Source: Dehalococcoidia bacterium | GTDB taxonomy: Bacteria > Chloroflexota > Dehalococcoidia > E44-bin15 | Assembly (NCBI GenBank): GCA_041649635.1 | Contig: JBAZMV010000004.1 | Location: 62,001 to 126,000 of the forward strand | DNA length: 64,000 bases | Direction: 5' to 3' | Shown here: in pieces, positions 1 to 7,999 of the stretch | How the letters are laid out: each line of letters opens with the position of its first letter | How positions within the stretch are numbered: the first letter of the stretch is position 1 | Position numbers and translations under genes: made by a program | Notes under the pieces: model-generated | The model's database searches: none | What the model was told of the DNA's origin: nothing | The model's input: only the letters and a program-made list of their open reading frames with translations

Positions 1-185
1 TAGAAGGTAAGCACTCCGTAAATATCGATGGGGTAAATCGACAACTCTTCCGCTATCAGCGATACTGCTTCGCCCGGCACGTAGCCGTACTTGGCCTGTA
101 TGTCCTGCAGAACCGGTATAAGGATGCCCTTCTTATCGGGGTATTTACTTATCTCTTTCTTTATGTCCGATGCGCTAACTTTCAT
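1..185 (-). CDS. NADH dehydrogenase subunit E-like protein (NuoE/HoxE family), 5' part only
   Basis: The reading frame begins with ATG at 185 and runs off the window edge, giving about 61 residues starting MKVSASDIKKEISKYP. The stretch PVLQDIQAKYGYVPGEAV followed by IDIYGVLTFY matches the N-terminal helical part of NuoE/HoxE/HydC-type thioredoxin-like [2Fe-2S] subunits, which pass electrons from a NuoF-type flavoprotein. The cysteine ligands lie beyond the edge, so cluster binding cannot be checked. An intrinsic-terminator-like hairpin lies just upstream, so expression may be attenuated. Whether it belongs to complex I, a hydrogenase or another formate dehydrogenase cannot be told. Family is fairly sure, specific role is not. 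Confidence 0.8.
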   Translation of the reverse strand, partial: MKVSASDIKKEISKYPDKKGILIPVLQDIQAKYGYVPGEAVSLIAEELSIYPIDIYGVLTF

Positions 186-203
186 AAAGGCCTCTTAAAG
201 GGA

Positions 204-233
204 CAAAACAAAAAAGTAGACGCAAGCGTCTAC
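204..233 (-). terminator. Hairpin plus T-run in the leader of the nuoE-like gene
   Basis: On the minus strand an 8-bp perfect stem (GTAGACGC/GCGTCTAC, 2-nt loop) is followed by TTTTTTGTTTTG. It ends about 20 bases before the start codon at 185. Because it lies between any promoter and the gene, it would act as an attenuator rather than as the end of a gene. No known aptamer is recognised in the leader upstream (234-420). Confidence 0.5.
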
Positions 234-304
234 CCCAACTTATATGTTATATCGTCCGGAACTGCCGCAACCGCTACATGAACGCTCAGTTCATCCTTAT
301 ACAT
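230..304 (-). CDS. Possible 24-residue leader peptide ahead of the nuoE-like gene
   Basis: An ATG at 304 opens a 24-codon frame (MYKDELSVHV... ending YKLG) whose TAG stop lies inside the 3' arm, as drawn on the plus strand, of the leader terminator hairpin. Translation to the stop would therefore disturb the hairpin, as in translational attenuation. There is no clear Shine-Dalgarno and no run of one amino acid, and a frame of this size is easily found by chance. Recorded as a weak candidate only. Confidence 0.15.
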   Translation of the reverse strand: MYKDELSVHVAVAAVPDDITYKLG

Positions 305-451
305 TTCATTCCATTACATCAGTGAATTGTTACGGGATTATTACGATAGAAACGGGATAGGCAAATTGTACACTTTTATCGTCACATTAGCAAGGGGCCG
401 ACGGCAAACCCCAATGTGGTAAAAGGGTTGTTTTTCCTATCGGCGTTTTAT

Positions 452-570
452 GTAGGGGCGTATCGCGATACGCCCACGGCGGGCGGTCACAAGGATCGCC
501 CCTACCCAGTGAATAAACCCCCCTTTACGAAAGGGGGACTAAGGGGGATTGTACCAGACAGGGGGTTGAT
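452..570. repeat. Intergenic repeat material upstream of folC
   Basis: Two short units lie side by side. One has inverted ends (GTAGGGGCG at 453-461 and CGCCCCTAC at 497-505) around a TATCGCGATA palindrome. The second is a CCCCCTTTACGAAAGGGGGACTAAGGGGG element (about 518-548). The second recurs almost exactly near 56047-56085, and the first resembles GTAGGGGCG-type ends near 47310-47415. No coding frame is evident. The rest of 234-611 holds only the nuoE leader and the folC promoter. Confidence 0.55.
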
Positions 571-595
571 CCCTGCATCTATTTCTTGACAACGA

Positions 596-604
596 TGCTA
601 TAAT
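596..604 (+). promoter_or_regulatory. Extended -10 promoter of folC, probably leaderless
   Basis: TGCTATAAT at 596-604 is a consensus extended -10 element. The folC ATG begins 8 bases after its last base, about where transcription would start, and no Shine-Dalgarno is present. A leaderless mRNA is the simplest reading. No good -35 box is seen at the usual spacing. Confidence 0.5.
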
Positions 605-611
605 ATCCCCC

Positions 612-1931
612 ATGACTTACCGCGAGGCCCTGAAATACATCCTCAGCTTTACCGACTACGAGAAGCTCCCCGCCTCATCCTACACCGCCGCCAACTTCGA
701 CCTGCGGCGCGTGGAGGAGCTTCTGCGCCGCCTGGGCGATCCGCACCTGGGCCCGCGCACGGTGCATATCGCCGGCACCAAGGGCAAGGGAAGTACCTCT
801 GCAATGATCGCTTTCGCGCTGACCGCCGCGGGCCGCCGCACCGGGCTCTACACCTCGCCGCACCTGCACACCTTCCGCGAGCGTATCCGTATCGACGGAG
901 AGATGATAAGCGAAGACGATTTCGCATCGACGATCGAAGCTATCAAGCCGCACGCGGACGAGGTCAACAACCAGTCGACTTTTGGAAGACTGACCACATT
1001 CGAGGTGCTGACCGTCGCGGCCTTTGTATATTTCAAGAAACGTAATGTCGATTTCCTGGTGCTGGAGACCGGGCTCGGCGGACGCCTCGATGCGACCAAC
1101 GTCGCCAGACCCGAGGTCTGCGTCATCACTCCGATAAGCATGGACCACACCGAGATACTGGGCCGCACCGTGGCCGAGATAGCGCGGGAGAAGGCCGGCA
1201 TCATCAAGCCGGGCGCCATCGTCATCAGCGCGCCGCAGAACCCCAACGCCGCGGCGGTGATAAAGGAAACGGCAGCGCGGCTCAGGAACAGGCTCATAAA
1301 CACGGGCGGCGACGTGAAATGGCGCAGGCTCGATTTCAACACCAGAGGCCAGGAGTTCGAGGTCACGACTCCCAAGGGCTCTCTTCGATATGGCATCTCG
1401 CTGCTGGGCAACCACCAGATTGAGAACGCGGCCGTGGCGGTAACCGCGCTGGAAGTCATGGGCGTTGACTACGAGTCGATATTCAGGGGGCTGGCCAACG
1501 TGCGCTGGCCGGGGCGGCTGGAGATTATTAAGGACGAGCCCATCGTCCTCGTCGACGGAGCGCACAACGCGGACTCGGCGCGGCGCCTGCGCGAGGCGAT
1601 AGAGGAATACATACGCTACGACGATATGATACTGGTCATCGGGGCTTCATCCGATAAGGACATCGACGGCATGCTGCTGGAGCTTATGCCTCTGGCGAAC
1701 AAGATAATCGCCACTAAATCGATGCATCCCCGCGCCCTGCCCGTGAACACCATCCTCAACGAGATAGAGAAGCTGGATCGCAAGGCTTCTTATTTCTCGA
1801 ACGTGACGGATGCCGTCGGTCAGGCGCTGCAAAACGCGTGGCCGCACGACCTGATATGCGTGACCGGCTCGCTCTTCGTCGTCGCCGAGGCCATCGAGTA
1901 TATCAAGGGCGTCAAGCGCGACAACCTATAA
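612..1931 (+). CDS. folC: Folylpolyglutamate synthase / dihydrofolate synthase
   Basis: FolC is the cytoplasmic ligase that adds glutamate to dihydropteroate or folates using ATP. The 439-residue product has the usual family length. It carries the Mur-ligase-like P-loop VHIAGTKGKGSTSA near residues 51-64, the conserved LETGLGGRLDATN near 149, SMDHTEILG near 179, and the C-terminal ligase segment LVDGAHNADSARRL near 313. The ATG at 612 is the only sensible start; it lacks a Shine-Dalgarno but lies directly behind a TATAAT box. The gene stands alone between repeats and a convergent small membrane-protein gene. Confidence 0.95.
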   Translation: MTYREALKYILSFTDYEKLPASSYTAANFDLRRVEELLRRLGDPHLGPRTVHIAGTKGKGSTSAMIAFALTAAGRRTGLYTSPHLHTFRERIRIDGEMISEDDFASTIEAIKPHADEVNNQSTFGRLTTFEVLTVAAFVYFKKRNVDFLVLETGLGGRLDATNVARPEVCVITPISMDHTEILGRTVAEIAREKAGIIKPGAIVISAPQNPNAAAVIKETAARLRNRLINTGGDVKWRRLDFNTRGQEFEVTTPKGSLRYGISLLGNHQIENAAVAVTALEVMGVDYESIFRGLANVRWPGRLEIIKDEPIVLVDGAHNADSARRLREAIEEYIRYDDMILVIGASSDKDIDGMLLELMPLANKIIATKSMHPRALPVNTILNEIEKLDRKASYFSNVTDAVGQALQNAWPHDLICVTGSLFVVAEAIEYIKGVKRDNL

Positions 1932-1982
1932 ATCGTGTGGGGTGGGTTTAACGAAGTGTAACCCGCTACTTGCTATCTCCGA

Positions 1983-2132
1983 TCAGAACGCGTTAATTAC
2001 CCAGAGAACCCCTATGACAATAAAGTAGATGCCCACCACCCAGGCGATTATCTTCGGCTTCACTATAACCAGTATGCCGAACAGGATGCTGAGAATACCG
2101 ATTACGAGGGTCCAAATATTAATGTCGTCCAC
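1983..2132 (-). CDS. DUF3096-type small membrane protein, 49 residues
   Basis: A GTG-start frame encodes VDDINIWTLV followed by two hydrophobic segments (about residues 7-24 and 28-48) separated by KPK. This pattern, with a short loop containing a lysine-proline pair and a GIYFIVIG-like second helix, is typical of the DUF3096 family of tiny two-helix membrane proteins of unknown function. A good ribosome binding site (AAAGGGGG) lies 6-8 bases upstream. It runs opposite to folC and to the formate dehydrogenase leader. Family assignment is by eye. Confidence 0.7.
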   Translation of the reverse strand: MDDINIWTLVIGILSILFGILVIVKPKIIAWVVGIYFIVIGVLWVINAF

Positions 2133-2222
2133 GATACGCCCCCTTTCTCAAACTAATCTACGGCAGATGGTTTAAATCATTCTACAGGCATTTAAATCTT
2201 TGTCAAGTCGCGTATCCGAGAG

Positions 2223-2252
2223 TTGACACCCCCATTTACGTCGTGCTAAAAT
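2223..2252 (+). promoter_or_regulatory. Promoter of the first Moco-motif leader (TTGACA-18-TAAAAT)
   Basis: TTGACA at 2223-2228 and TAAAAT at 2247-2252 with an 18-base spacer. The first riboswitch-like aptamer begins about 19 bases downstream. The same arrangement is found in front of most of the other copies in the window. Confidence 0.8.
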
Positions 2253-2270
2253 CACGGCGGTTTATTAAAA

Positions 2271-2372
2271 AGCTATCCGAGTTGCCCGGCCTAAACCGAT
2301 AGAAAGGCACGGCAGGCGACCGATACGGCGCAGATGGAAACGTCTGCACCCCCCATTGCGGAAAGGAGAGCT
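2271..2372 (+). ncRNA. Moco (Mo/W cofactor) riboswitch-like aptamer 1, fdh leader
   Basis: The element starts AGCTATCCGAGTTG, continues with GGCCTAAACC, then GCAGATGGAAACG, and closes with CACCCCCCATTGCGGAAAGG. CCGAG at the 5' side, the GGAAAC internal motif and the C-rich/GGAAAGGAG 3' hairpin are hallmarks of the Moco RNA motif, which senses molybdenum or tungsten cofactor. It is followed by its own terminator and then a second complete unit before the formate dehydrogenase genes. Assignment rests on motif recall and context; a covariance search would settle it. Confidence 0.8.
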
Positions 2373-2396
2373 GCCGATACTTTTATTTGTATTTGA

Positions 2397-2424
2397 GCGC
2401 CTCATCCCAATGAGGCGCTTTTTA
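2397..2424 (+). terminator. Expression-platform terminator of riboswitch 1
   Basis: GCGCCTCA/TGAGGCGC, 8-bp stem with 6-base loop, followed by TTTTTAA. The same GCGCCTC-type hairpin follows the other copies, so it looks like the regulated terminator of this leader family. Confidence 0.85.
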
Positions 2425-2463
2425 ATTTGGCCAAAATTGAATATGGACCCTTATAAACCTGCC

Positions 2464-2501
2464 GTTGAAGGCGGAAGCTTGCCCTGCTTTCCGCCTTCAA
2501 C
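2464..2501 (+). repeat. Inverted repeat between the tandem riboswitch units
   Basis: GTTGAAGGCGGAAG at 2464 and its complement CTTTCCGCCTTCAAC at 2487-2501 form a long hairpin without a T-run. A near-identical hairpin separates the two riboswitch units before fdnH (33960-33993), with similar flanking bases, showing that the whole tandem cassette was duplicated. Confidence 0.8.
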
Positions 2502-2518
2502 CATTTTAGCTTCCAAAA

Positions 2519-2548
2519 TTGACTCTAGTCCTCAGTTCATGTTAAAAT
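2519..2548 (+). promoter_or_regulatory. Promoter of the second Moco-motif leader (TTGACT-18-TAAAAT)
   Basis: TTGACT at 2519-2524 and TAAAAT at 2543-2548, spacer 18 bases. This lets the second unit be transcribed independently of the first. Confidence 0.75.
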
Positions 2549-2566
2549 TATGAAAGTTTATTACAA

Positions 2567-2668
2567 AGCAATCCGAGTTGTCTGTACTAAACCGTTAAGC
2601 GGCATGGCAGACAGCCATTCGGTGCAGATGGAAACGCTTGCACCCCCCGTTGTGGAAAGGAAGGCTGA
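2567..2668 (+). ncRNA. Moco riboswitch-like aptamer 2, fdh leader
   Basis: It contains ATCCGAGTTG, ACTAAACC, GCAGATGGAAACG and CACCCCCCGTTGTGGAAAGGA in the same order and spacing as aptamer 1. It is directly upstream of a terminator and the formate dehydrogenase operon whose catalytic subunit needs bis-MGD-bound Mo or W, which fits the proposed ligand. Confidence 0.8.
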
Positions 2669-2690
2669 GTTTTGTTTTTGTTGTTATATA

Positions 2691-2720
2691 GCGCCTCTTT
2701 AAAATGAGGTGCTTTTTTTA
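2691..2720 (+). terminator. Expression-platform terminator of riboswitch 2
   Basis: GCGCCTC/GAGGTGC stem (one G-T pair) followed by seven T residues. About 180 bases of leader remain before the NuoE-NuoF fusion gene; nothing else is recognised in them. Confidence 0.85.
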
Positions 2721-2900
2721 TTCCAATTGCAACTACCTCGATTTAGGAGATTCAAAGGAACTTTTTCAGGATCGATGCATTGGAATAGACATTATCTGTC
2801 ATCGCGATAGTAAGATGATATCCGATAATTCAACGACAACGATGTATTTCCTGATTTAGTGCCAACGGCAGTCAGAACTGTTAAGGAGAGTAGATATATC

Positions 2901-4622
2901 ATGATAGCTAAGCAGGCAGTAAACGAAATCGAAAGGCTGAAGGAGAGCTATCCCAGCAAATATTCGGCGCTCTTGCCGGCGTTGAGCCTGGTTCAGCGGA
3001 ATCACGGCAATGTGCTAAACATGAAGGACATTCATGACGTTGCGGCACTGTTTGATGTCCCTGTCGGCAAGGTCTATGGTGTAGCGACTTACTATTCGAT
3101 GTTCAACGTCGATAAAAAAATCGGGAAATATCACCTGCAGGTTGATACCAATATACCGGGCGTATTAGCAGGTGCAAAAGACATTTTAGCCCATCTCGAA
3201 AAAGTCCTTGGAATTAAAGCCGGTGAAACTACCGATGACGGATTATTCACTATTAGCGAGGTTGAGTGTCTGGGATCATGCGGTACCTGTCCCGTGATTC
3301 AGGTCAACGACGTGTACTATGAGAACATGACTACCACAAAGGTGGACCAGCTTATCAAATCATTACGCAAAGATGTGATGCCGGAACGGAAGGATGATTC
3401 GCACTTCGGGACGGTTTGCAACGTTCTTCTGAAGAACAGGGGTGTAAAAGACGCCACCTCGATAAAAACGGCTAAAGCCAATGGCGCATATCAAACCCTG
3501 GCCAAGGCAAAGAAGATGAAGCCGGAGGATATCCTTAAAGAGGTTAAGGACGCCGGTTTGCGGGGGCGCGGCGGCGCCGGATTCCCGGCGGGAATGAAGT
3601 GGAGCTTCCTGGCGAAAGATACAGGCAAGCCCGTATATCTTATCTGCAATGCCGACGAAGGGGAGCCGGGGACGTTTAAAGACAGACAGATCATGGAATA
3701 CGATCCCCATCTGCTAATCGAGGGTATGGCGATTTCGGCGCTGGCCATCGGCGCAAAAACAGCCTTTATCTATATACGCGGTGAGTTCGGATGGATTGCC
3801 GATATCCTGGAGAAGGCGATTGCGGAGGCCAAGAAAGACGGCCAGCTTTCCGATTTAAATATAATCGTGCATCGAGGCGCGGGTTCGTATGTCTGCGGTG
3901 AAGAGACGGCGCTTATCGAATCCCTGGAAGGCAAGCGCGGACAGCCCCGCATACGTCCTCCCTTCCCCGCAGTCTCGGGTGTATATAATTCTCCCACCAT
4001 AGTTAACAATGTTGAGACGCTGGCAAGCGTTCCGTTTATCGTGGATAAAGGGGCCGCGGAATTCAAGAAATTGGGATCCGAAAATAATTACGGATTTAAG
4101 CTGTTCGGCATCAGCGGGTGCGTGAACAAACCGGGCGTTTACGAGTATCCCATGGGGGTTTCTTTCAATGAACTCATTAAAGCCGCCGGCGGCGTCAAAG
4201 GAACACTGAAAGCCGCTATAGTAGGCGGACTGTCGGTCGCGATCATGAAGGCGGAAGAGCTAAAAGATTTGAAGATGGATTTTGATTCCTGCGCCAAGAA
4301 AGGCACCGGCCTTGGCTCGGGCGGGATCATGGTTATCAGCGATGATTTCTCTATTCCAGAGCTAGCCCTCCGTACGGCGAAGTTCTATGCGCATGAGTCG
4401 TGCGGCAAGTGCGTGCCGTGCAAGGAAGGTTCGTACATGCTGGTGAAAATACTGAAGAAGATACTTGCCGGCAACGGGACATCTAAGGATATCGATAACA
4501 TCATCAAGATAACCAATACGGTGCGGGGAGGATTAAGCCTCTGTCCTACCGGCGAGGCATTCTCTGTTCCGATTGGCGCGATGGTTACTAAATTCCGCGA
4601 CGAGTTCGAAGCGCTGATTTAA
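2901..4622 (+). CDS. Formate dehydrogenase diaphorase subunit, NuoE-NuoF fusion
   Basis: The protein oxidises or reduces NAD(P)H and exchanges electrons with the catalytic subunit encoded next. Residues 1-150 (counting from the ATG at 2901) are NuoE-like, the rest NuoF-like. The NuoF part shows the nucleotide-binding AGLRGRGGAGFPAG, the FMN-site CNADEGEPGTFKDR, and the 4Fe-4S ligands ESCGKCVPC and SLCPTGEA. In the NuoE part the usual first cysteine pair is replaced (VDTNIPG, D82 and G87), while CLGSCGTC retains C123, C127 and C130, so its [2Fe-2S] site is altered or lost. Upstream GTG (2859) is possible, but AAGGAG at 2882-2887 favours the ATG at 2901, though the spacing is long. Probably forms a cytoplasmic complex with the downstream FdhA, like the Moorella-type NADP-linked enzyme. 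Confidence 0.9.
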   Translation: MIAKQAVNEIERLKESYPSKYSALLPALSLVQRNHGNVLNMKDIHDVAALFDVPVGKVYGVATYYSMFNVDKKIGKYHLQVDTNIPGVLAGAKDILAHLEKVLGIKAGETTDDGLFTISEVECLGSCGTCPVIQVNDVYYENMTTTKVDQLIKSLRKDVMPERKDDSHFGTVCNVLLKNRGVKDATSIKTAKANGAYQTLAKAKKMKPEDILKEVKDAGLRGRGGAGFPAGMKWSFLAKDTGKPVYLICNADEGEPGTFKDRQIMEYDPHLLIEGMAISALAIGAKTAFIYIRGEFGWIADILEKAIAEAKKDGQLSDLNIIVHRGAGSYVCGEETALIESLEGKRGQPRIRPPFPAVSGVYNSPTIVNNVETLASVPFIVDKGAAEFKKLGSENNYGFKLFGISGCVNKPGVYEYPMGVSFNELIKAAGGVKGTLKAAIVGGLSVAIMKAEELKDLKMDFDSCAKKGTGLGSGGIMVISDDFSIPELALRTAKFYAHESCGKCVPCKEGSYMLVKILKKILAGNGTSKDIDNIIKITNTVRGGLSLCPTGEAFSVPIGAMVTKFRDEFEALI

Positions 4623-4671
4623 AGATTAGCGCGAATTGAGTTTATTTATCATATAGCGAGGAGAATAAACG

Positions 4672-7359
4672 ATGAAGATCACAATCAATGGGATAACTTG
4701 TGAAGCAAAGGAAGGACAGACGGTGCTTCAGGCGGCCAGGGACAACGGGATTTATATCCCATCTCTGTGCTACCACGAAAGGACCGGCGTTGCCGGCAAG
4801 TGCCGTGTATGCGTTGCCGAGATTGAGGGCATGCGTGGATTACAGACTACCTGTTCCGTTGAGGCGAAGGACGGCATGAAGGTTGTAACCAACTCGGAGA
4901 CCGTATTGAACGCCCAGCGTCTGGTCGTCGACCTGCTCTTATCCACAGGCAAACACGATTGTATTTCATGCGAAAAGAACGGCAATTGCGAATTGCAGAA
5001 TGCGGCTTACTATCTGCATATCGAGCATCCGAGCATCCAGTATGCCGATATAGTGACGGATACGGACGATAGCTCGGCCTTTATTCAGGTGGAACGCAGC
5101 AAATGTATCTCATGCGGGCGCTGCGTCGCCGGATGCAACAATACCGTTGTTAACGAGGTGCTCGATTTCGGCAGCCGCGGGCATGGAACCGCCATCGTAT
5201 TTGATACGAACAAACCCATGGGCGAGTCGACATGCGTGCAGTGCGGCGAATGCGTTCAGATGTGCCCGGTGGGCGCGCTCATCGAGAAGAAGTCTATCGG
5301 TAAGGCGCGGGCATGGGAGATCAAGAAGATACGCACCACCTGCCCCTACTGCGGAGTCGGGTGTCAACTTGACCTGCATACCAAAGGCGAGCAGATCGTT
5401 AAGGTCACCGGTGTGGAGGATGGCTCTCCAAACAAGGGTCAGCTTTGCGTTAAAGGGCGCTTCGGCTACGACTTCATTTATTCAGAGGACAGGTTAACGT
5501 CTCCCTTGGTTAAAGAAAACGGTAAATTCAGGGAGGCTGCCTGGGAAGAAGCCCTCGATATCGTAGCTAATAAGTTTAAGGAGATAATAAAGGAATCGGG
5601 CCCGGACGCCATAGCCGGAGTGAGCTGCGCCAGAAGCATCAATGAAGATTCTTATCAAATGCAGAAGCTCTTCCGATCGGTTATCGGCACTAATAACATC
5701 GATCATTGCGCACGTACCTGACACGCCCCTACGGTCGCCGGTCTGGCGGCCGCGTTCGGCTCAGGCGCAATGACCAACTCATTCAACGAGCTTGAAAGAG
5801 CAAAACTGATATTCTGCATCGGCACCAATATGACGGAAGCACACCCGGTTGCATCGTACTTCCTCAAGCGCGGGGTCAAGAAAGGCGCCAAGTTAATAGT
5901 GGCCGACCCGCGCAAACAGCCTCTGGCGGACAGGGCCGATATCTATGCCCAGATAAAGGTTGGTTCGGATGTGGCCTTCCTTAACGGTCTAATGAATGTT
6001 CTTATCGCGGAGGACCTGTACGACAAGAAATTCGTTAGTGAGAACTGCGAGAATTTCGATGACCTGAAAGCCAAGGTCATGGAATATCCTGTTGAGCGTG
6101 CCTCCGAGATATCGGGTGTGCCTGTCGAGACTATTCAGGAAATCGCTCGTACGATGGCAAAGGTTAAGCCAGGCATGCTGTGCTATACGCTCGGTATAAC
6201 CGAACATACCTGCGGCAAGAATAATGTTATGTCGACAGCCAACCTTCAGATGCTGCTGGGTAACATGGGGGTCGAGTGCGGCGGCGTCAACCCGCTGCGC
6301 GGACAGAACAACGTTCAGGGCGCGTGCGACATGGGCGCCCTGCCGGTGGTTTTCCCGGGATACCAGGGCGTCACGGACCCCGCGATAAGAGAGAAGTTCC
6401 AGAAAGCTTGGGGCGTTGCGTCCTTACCGGACAAGCCGGGGCTCATGATCCCGGATATGATGGCCGGACTACCCACGAAGAAGGTCAGGGCATTCTACAT
6501 TTTCGGCGAGAACCTGGCGAACACGGAGCCGAATATAAAGCATGTAGAGCATGAGCTGGAGTCGGCGGAGTTCATAGTGTGTAACGATATCTTCCCGACG
6601 GAAACGACAAGGTTTGCCGACGTAATCTTCCCGGCGGCGGCATGGTCGGAGGACGATGGCACATTCACCAGCAGCGAGCGCAGGGTCAATCGCGTTCGCA
6701 AGGTCAAGAGCCCTCCGGGACAGGCTAAGCCGAATTGGTGGATATTCAAAGAGATAGCTAAGAGGATGGGTCACAATTGGGAGTCCAACAGCGCCCAGGA
6801 GATATGGGATAATGAAGTATCCGTCCTGGCTCCGGCATACGGCGGGATTAAGTACTCAAGGATTGAAGGTGACGGACTGCAGTGGCCCTGCCCCAATGTA
6901 GAACATCCGGGGACAAAGTTCCTGCACAAGGATGGAAAGTTCTCGCGCGGCAAGGGCGCTTTCAAGGGCATCGAGTGGACGCCGCCGGCCGAGGTTGAGG
7001 ATAAAGAGTACCCGTTCGTGCTCAGCACGGGTAGAAGGCTCTATCATTATCATTCGCGTACGCAGACGATGCGCACCGGATTGGACAAGATACTTTCGGA
7101 GGAGACGGCTGATATCTCACCTGCCGACGCAGCGAAGCTAGGTGTGAAGAATAACGAGTATGTGATTGTCTCGTCACGACGCGGATCCGTAAAAGTAAAA
7201 GCAAGGGTGACGGAGCAGATTCCGCCGGGCCTAGTGTGGATGGCTTTCCATTTCCGCGACGGCAATGCGAATTGGCTGACGAACAATGTGTTCGATCCTG
7301 ATACCAAGACCGCGGAATACAAAGCCTGCGCTGTTAAGGTGGAGAAAGCGAAGAAGTAG
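4672..7359 (+). CDS. fdhA: Formate dehydrogenase catalytic subunit, selenoprotein (Sec350)
   Basis: One 895-residue protein read through an in-frame TGA at 5719-5721. The context HCART-U-HAPTVAGLAAAFGSGAMTN is the classic formate dehydrogenase active site, with Sec binding Mo or W and the following His acting in catalysis. The N-terminus has a NuoG-like [2Fe-2S] domain (PSLCYHERTGVAGKCRVC), a CISCEKNGNC segment, two ferredoxin clusters (CISCGRCVAGC, CVQCGECVQMC), then the CPYCGVGC cluster motif and the bis-MGD domains. Length and domain order match the cytoplasmic NAD(P)-dependent type. GAGGAG precedes the ATG. It would be wrongly split into two genes if TGA were taken as stop. It lies 49 bases after the NuoE-NuoF fusion gene, in the same operon. 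Confidence 0.97.
5733..5751 (+). promoter_or_regulatory. bSECIS hairpin for fdhA
   Basis: GGTCGCC, loop GGTCT, GGCGGCC: a 7-bp stem (one T-G pair) beginning 11 bases after the TGA. The GGTCT apical loop and distance match the bacterial SECIS of E. coli fdhF, which recruits SelB. It supports decoding of the TGA as selenocysteine. Confidence 0.85.
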
Positions 7360-7394
7360 CGCAGCCATTTAAAAAATTCGATAAAGCGTGATTT

Positions 7395-7430
7395 ATCCGG
7401 CGCCCAGCCTGTAACGACTGGACGCCGGAT
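7395..7430 (+). other. Hairpin between fdhA and the rubrerythrin-like gene
   Basis: ATCCGGCG at 7395-7402 pairs with CGCCGGAT at 7423-7430, with a second CCAG/CTGG pairing inside. No T-run follows, so it may be an mRNA-stabilising or processing structure or a weak terminator within the operon. Confidence 0.5.
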
Positions 7431-7468
7431 GGTATTTAAGAACTACATGGCAAAGGAGGAGGTTAATC

Positions 7469-7924
7469 ATGAAAAGCAAACTTGGTGACATCATCGGAAA
7501 AGCCATCCAGAATGAAGAAGATGCTAGGCTGTTCTATACCGATCTCGCGAAAAAGGTGAAGGATAAAGAGGCCAAAGAAGCCCTGACTTTTATGGCAGGG
7601 GAGGAGAAGAAACACAAGGATTTTCTCGTTTCATATCGGGACGGAAAGAATAAGAGCGCGTTGAAAATGGAGGATACCGTCGATTACAAGGTGGCCGAAT
7701 ACAACGAAAAGCCGGATATTAAAGGCGATCTGAAATCCAAGGACGTGTATCTAATCGCCGCCCATCGCGAACTCAACTCACACAATTTCTATAACGCGCT
7801 TGCAGAAGCGCAGCCAAAAGGTGAGGTCAAGGACATGCTGCTTACAATGGCCCAAGAGGAGCTCAAACACAAGGAAAAGGTTGAATACCTGTACTCGAAC
7901 ACGGCTTTTACTGAGGCTTGGTAA
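7469..7924 (+). CDS. Rubrerythrin-like ferritin-fold protein
   Basis: A 151-residue cytoplasmic protein with the four-helix ferritin-like pattern of diiron ligands: NEEDARLFY near residue 16, GEEKKHKDF near 45, HRELNSHNFY near 93, and QEELKHKEK near 128. The rubredoxin domain of classical rubrerythrin is absent, so it belongs to the short COG1633-type proteins. These are linked to peroxide or oxygen protection or iron handling; which applies cannot be read from sequence. AAGGAGGAGG precedes the ATG. It follows fdhA by 109 bases with a hairpin between, and ends at a strong terminator, so it may share the operon. Confidence 0.8.
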   Translation: MKSKLGDIIGKAIQNEEDARLFYTDLAKKVKDKEAKEALTFMAGEEKKHKDFLVSYRDGKNKSALKMEDTVDYKVAEYNEKPDIKGDLKSKDVYLIAAHRELNSHNFYNALAEAQPKGEVKDMLLTMAQEELKHKEKVEYLYSNTAFTEAW

Positions 7925-7969
7925 TTAGCTGCTGAAAGACAGGAGTTCTGCTTAACGCATTATTGAGAA

Positions 7970-7999
7970 GGGGGAAGCATTAATGCTTCCCCCTTTTTT
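7970..7999 (+). terminator. Terminator after the rubrerythrin-like gene
   Basis: GGGGGAAGCAT/ATGCTTCCCCC, an 11-bp stem followed by TTTTTT, closes the plus-strand formate dehydrogenase operon. It overlaps the stop codon of the convergent methyltransferase gene and may slow transcription from both sides. Confidence 0.9.

Noticed and set aside
2356..2553. 65-codon plus-strand frame across riboswitch 1 and its terminator
   Set aside because: It reads through the aptamer 3' arm, the terminator and the spacer hairpin; the RNA explanation is far better.
5719..5721. TGA read as the end of a short FdhA followed by a second gene
   Set aside because: Active-site context and the GGTCT-loop hairpin show selenocysteine; the downstream part has no ribosome site at its first ATG.
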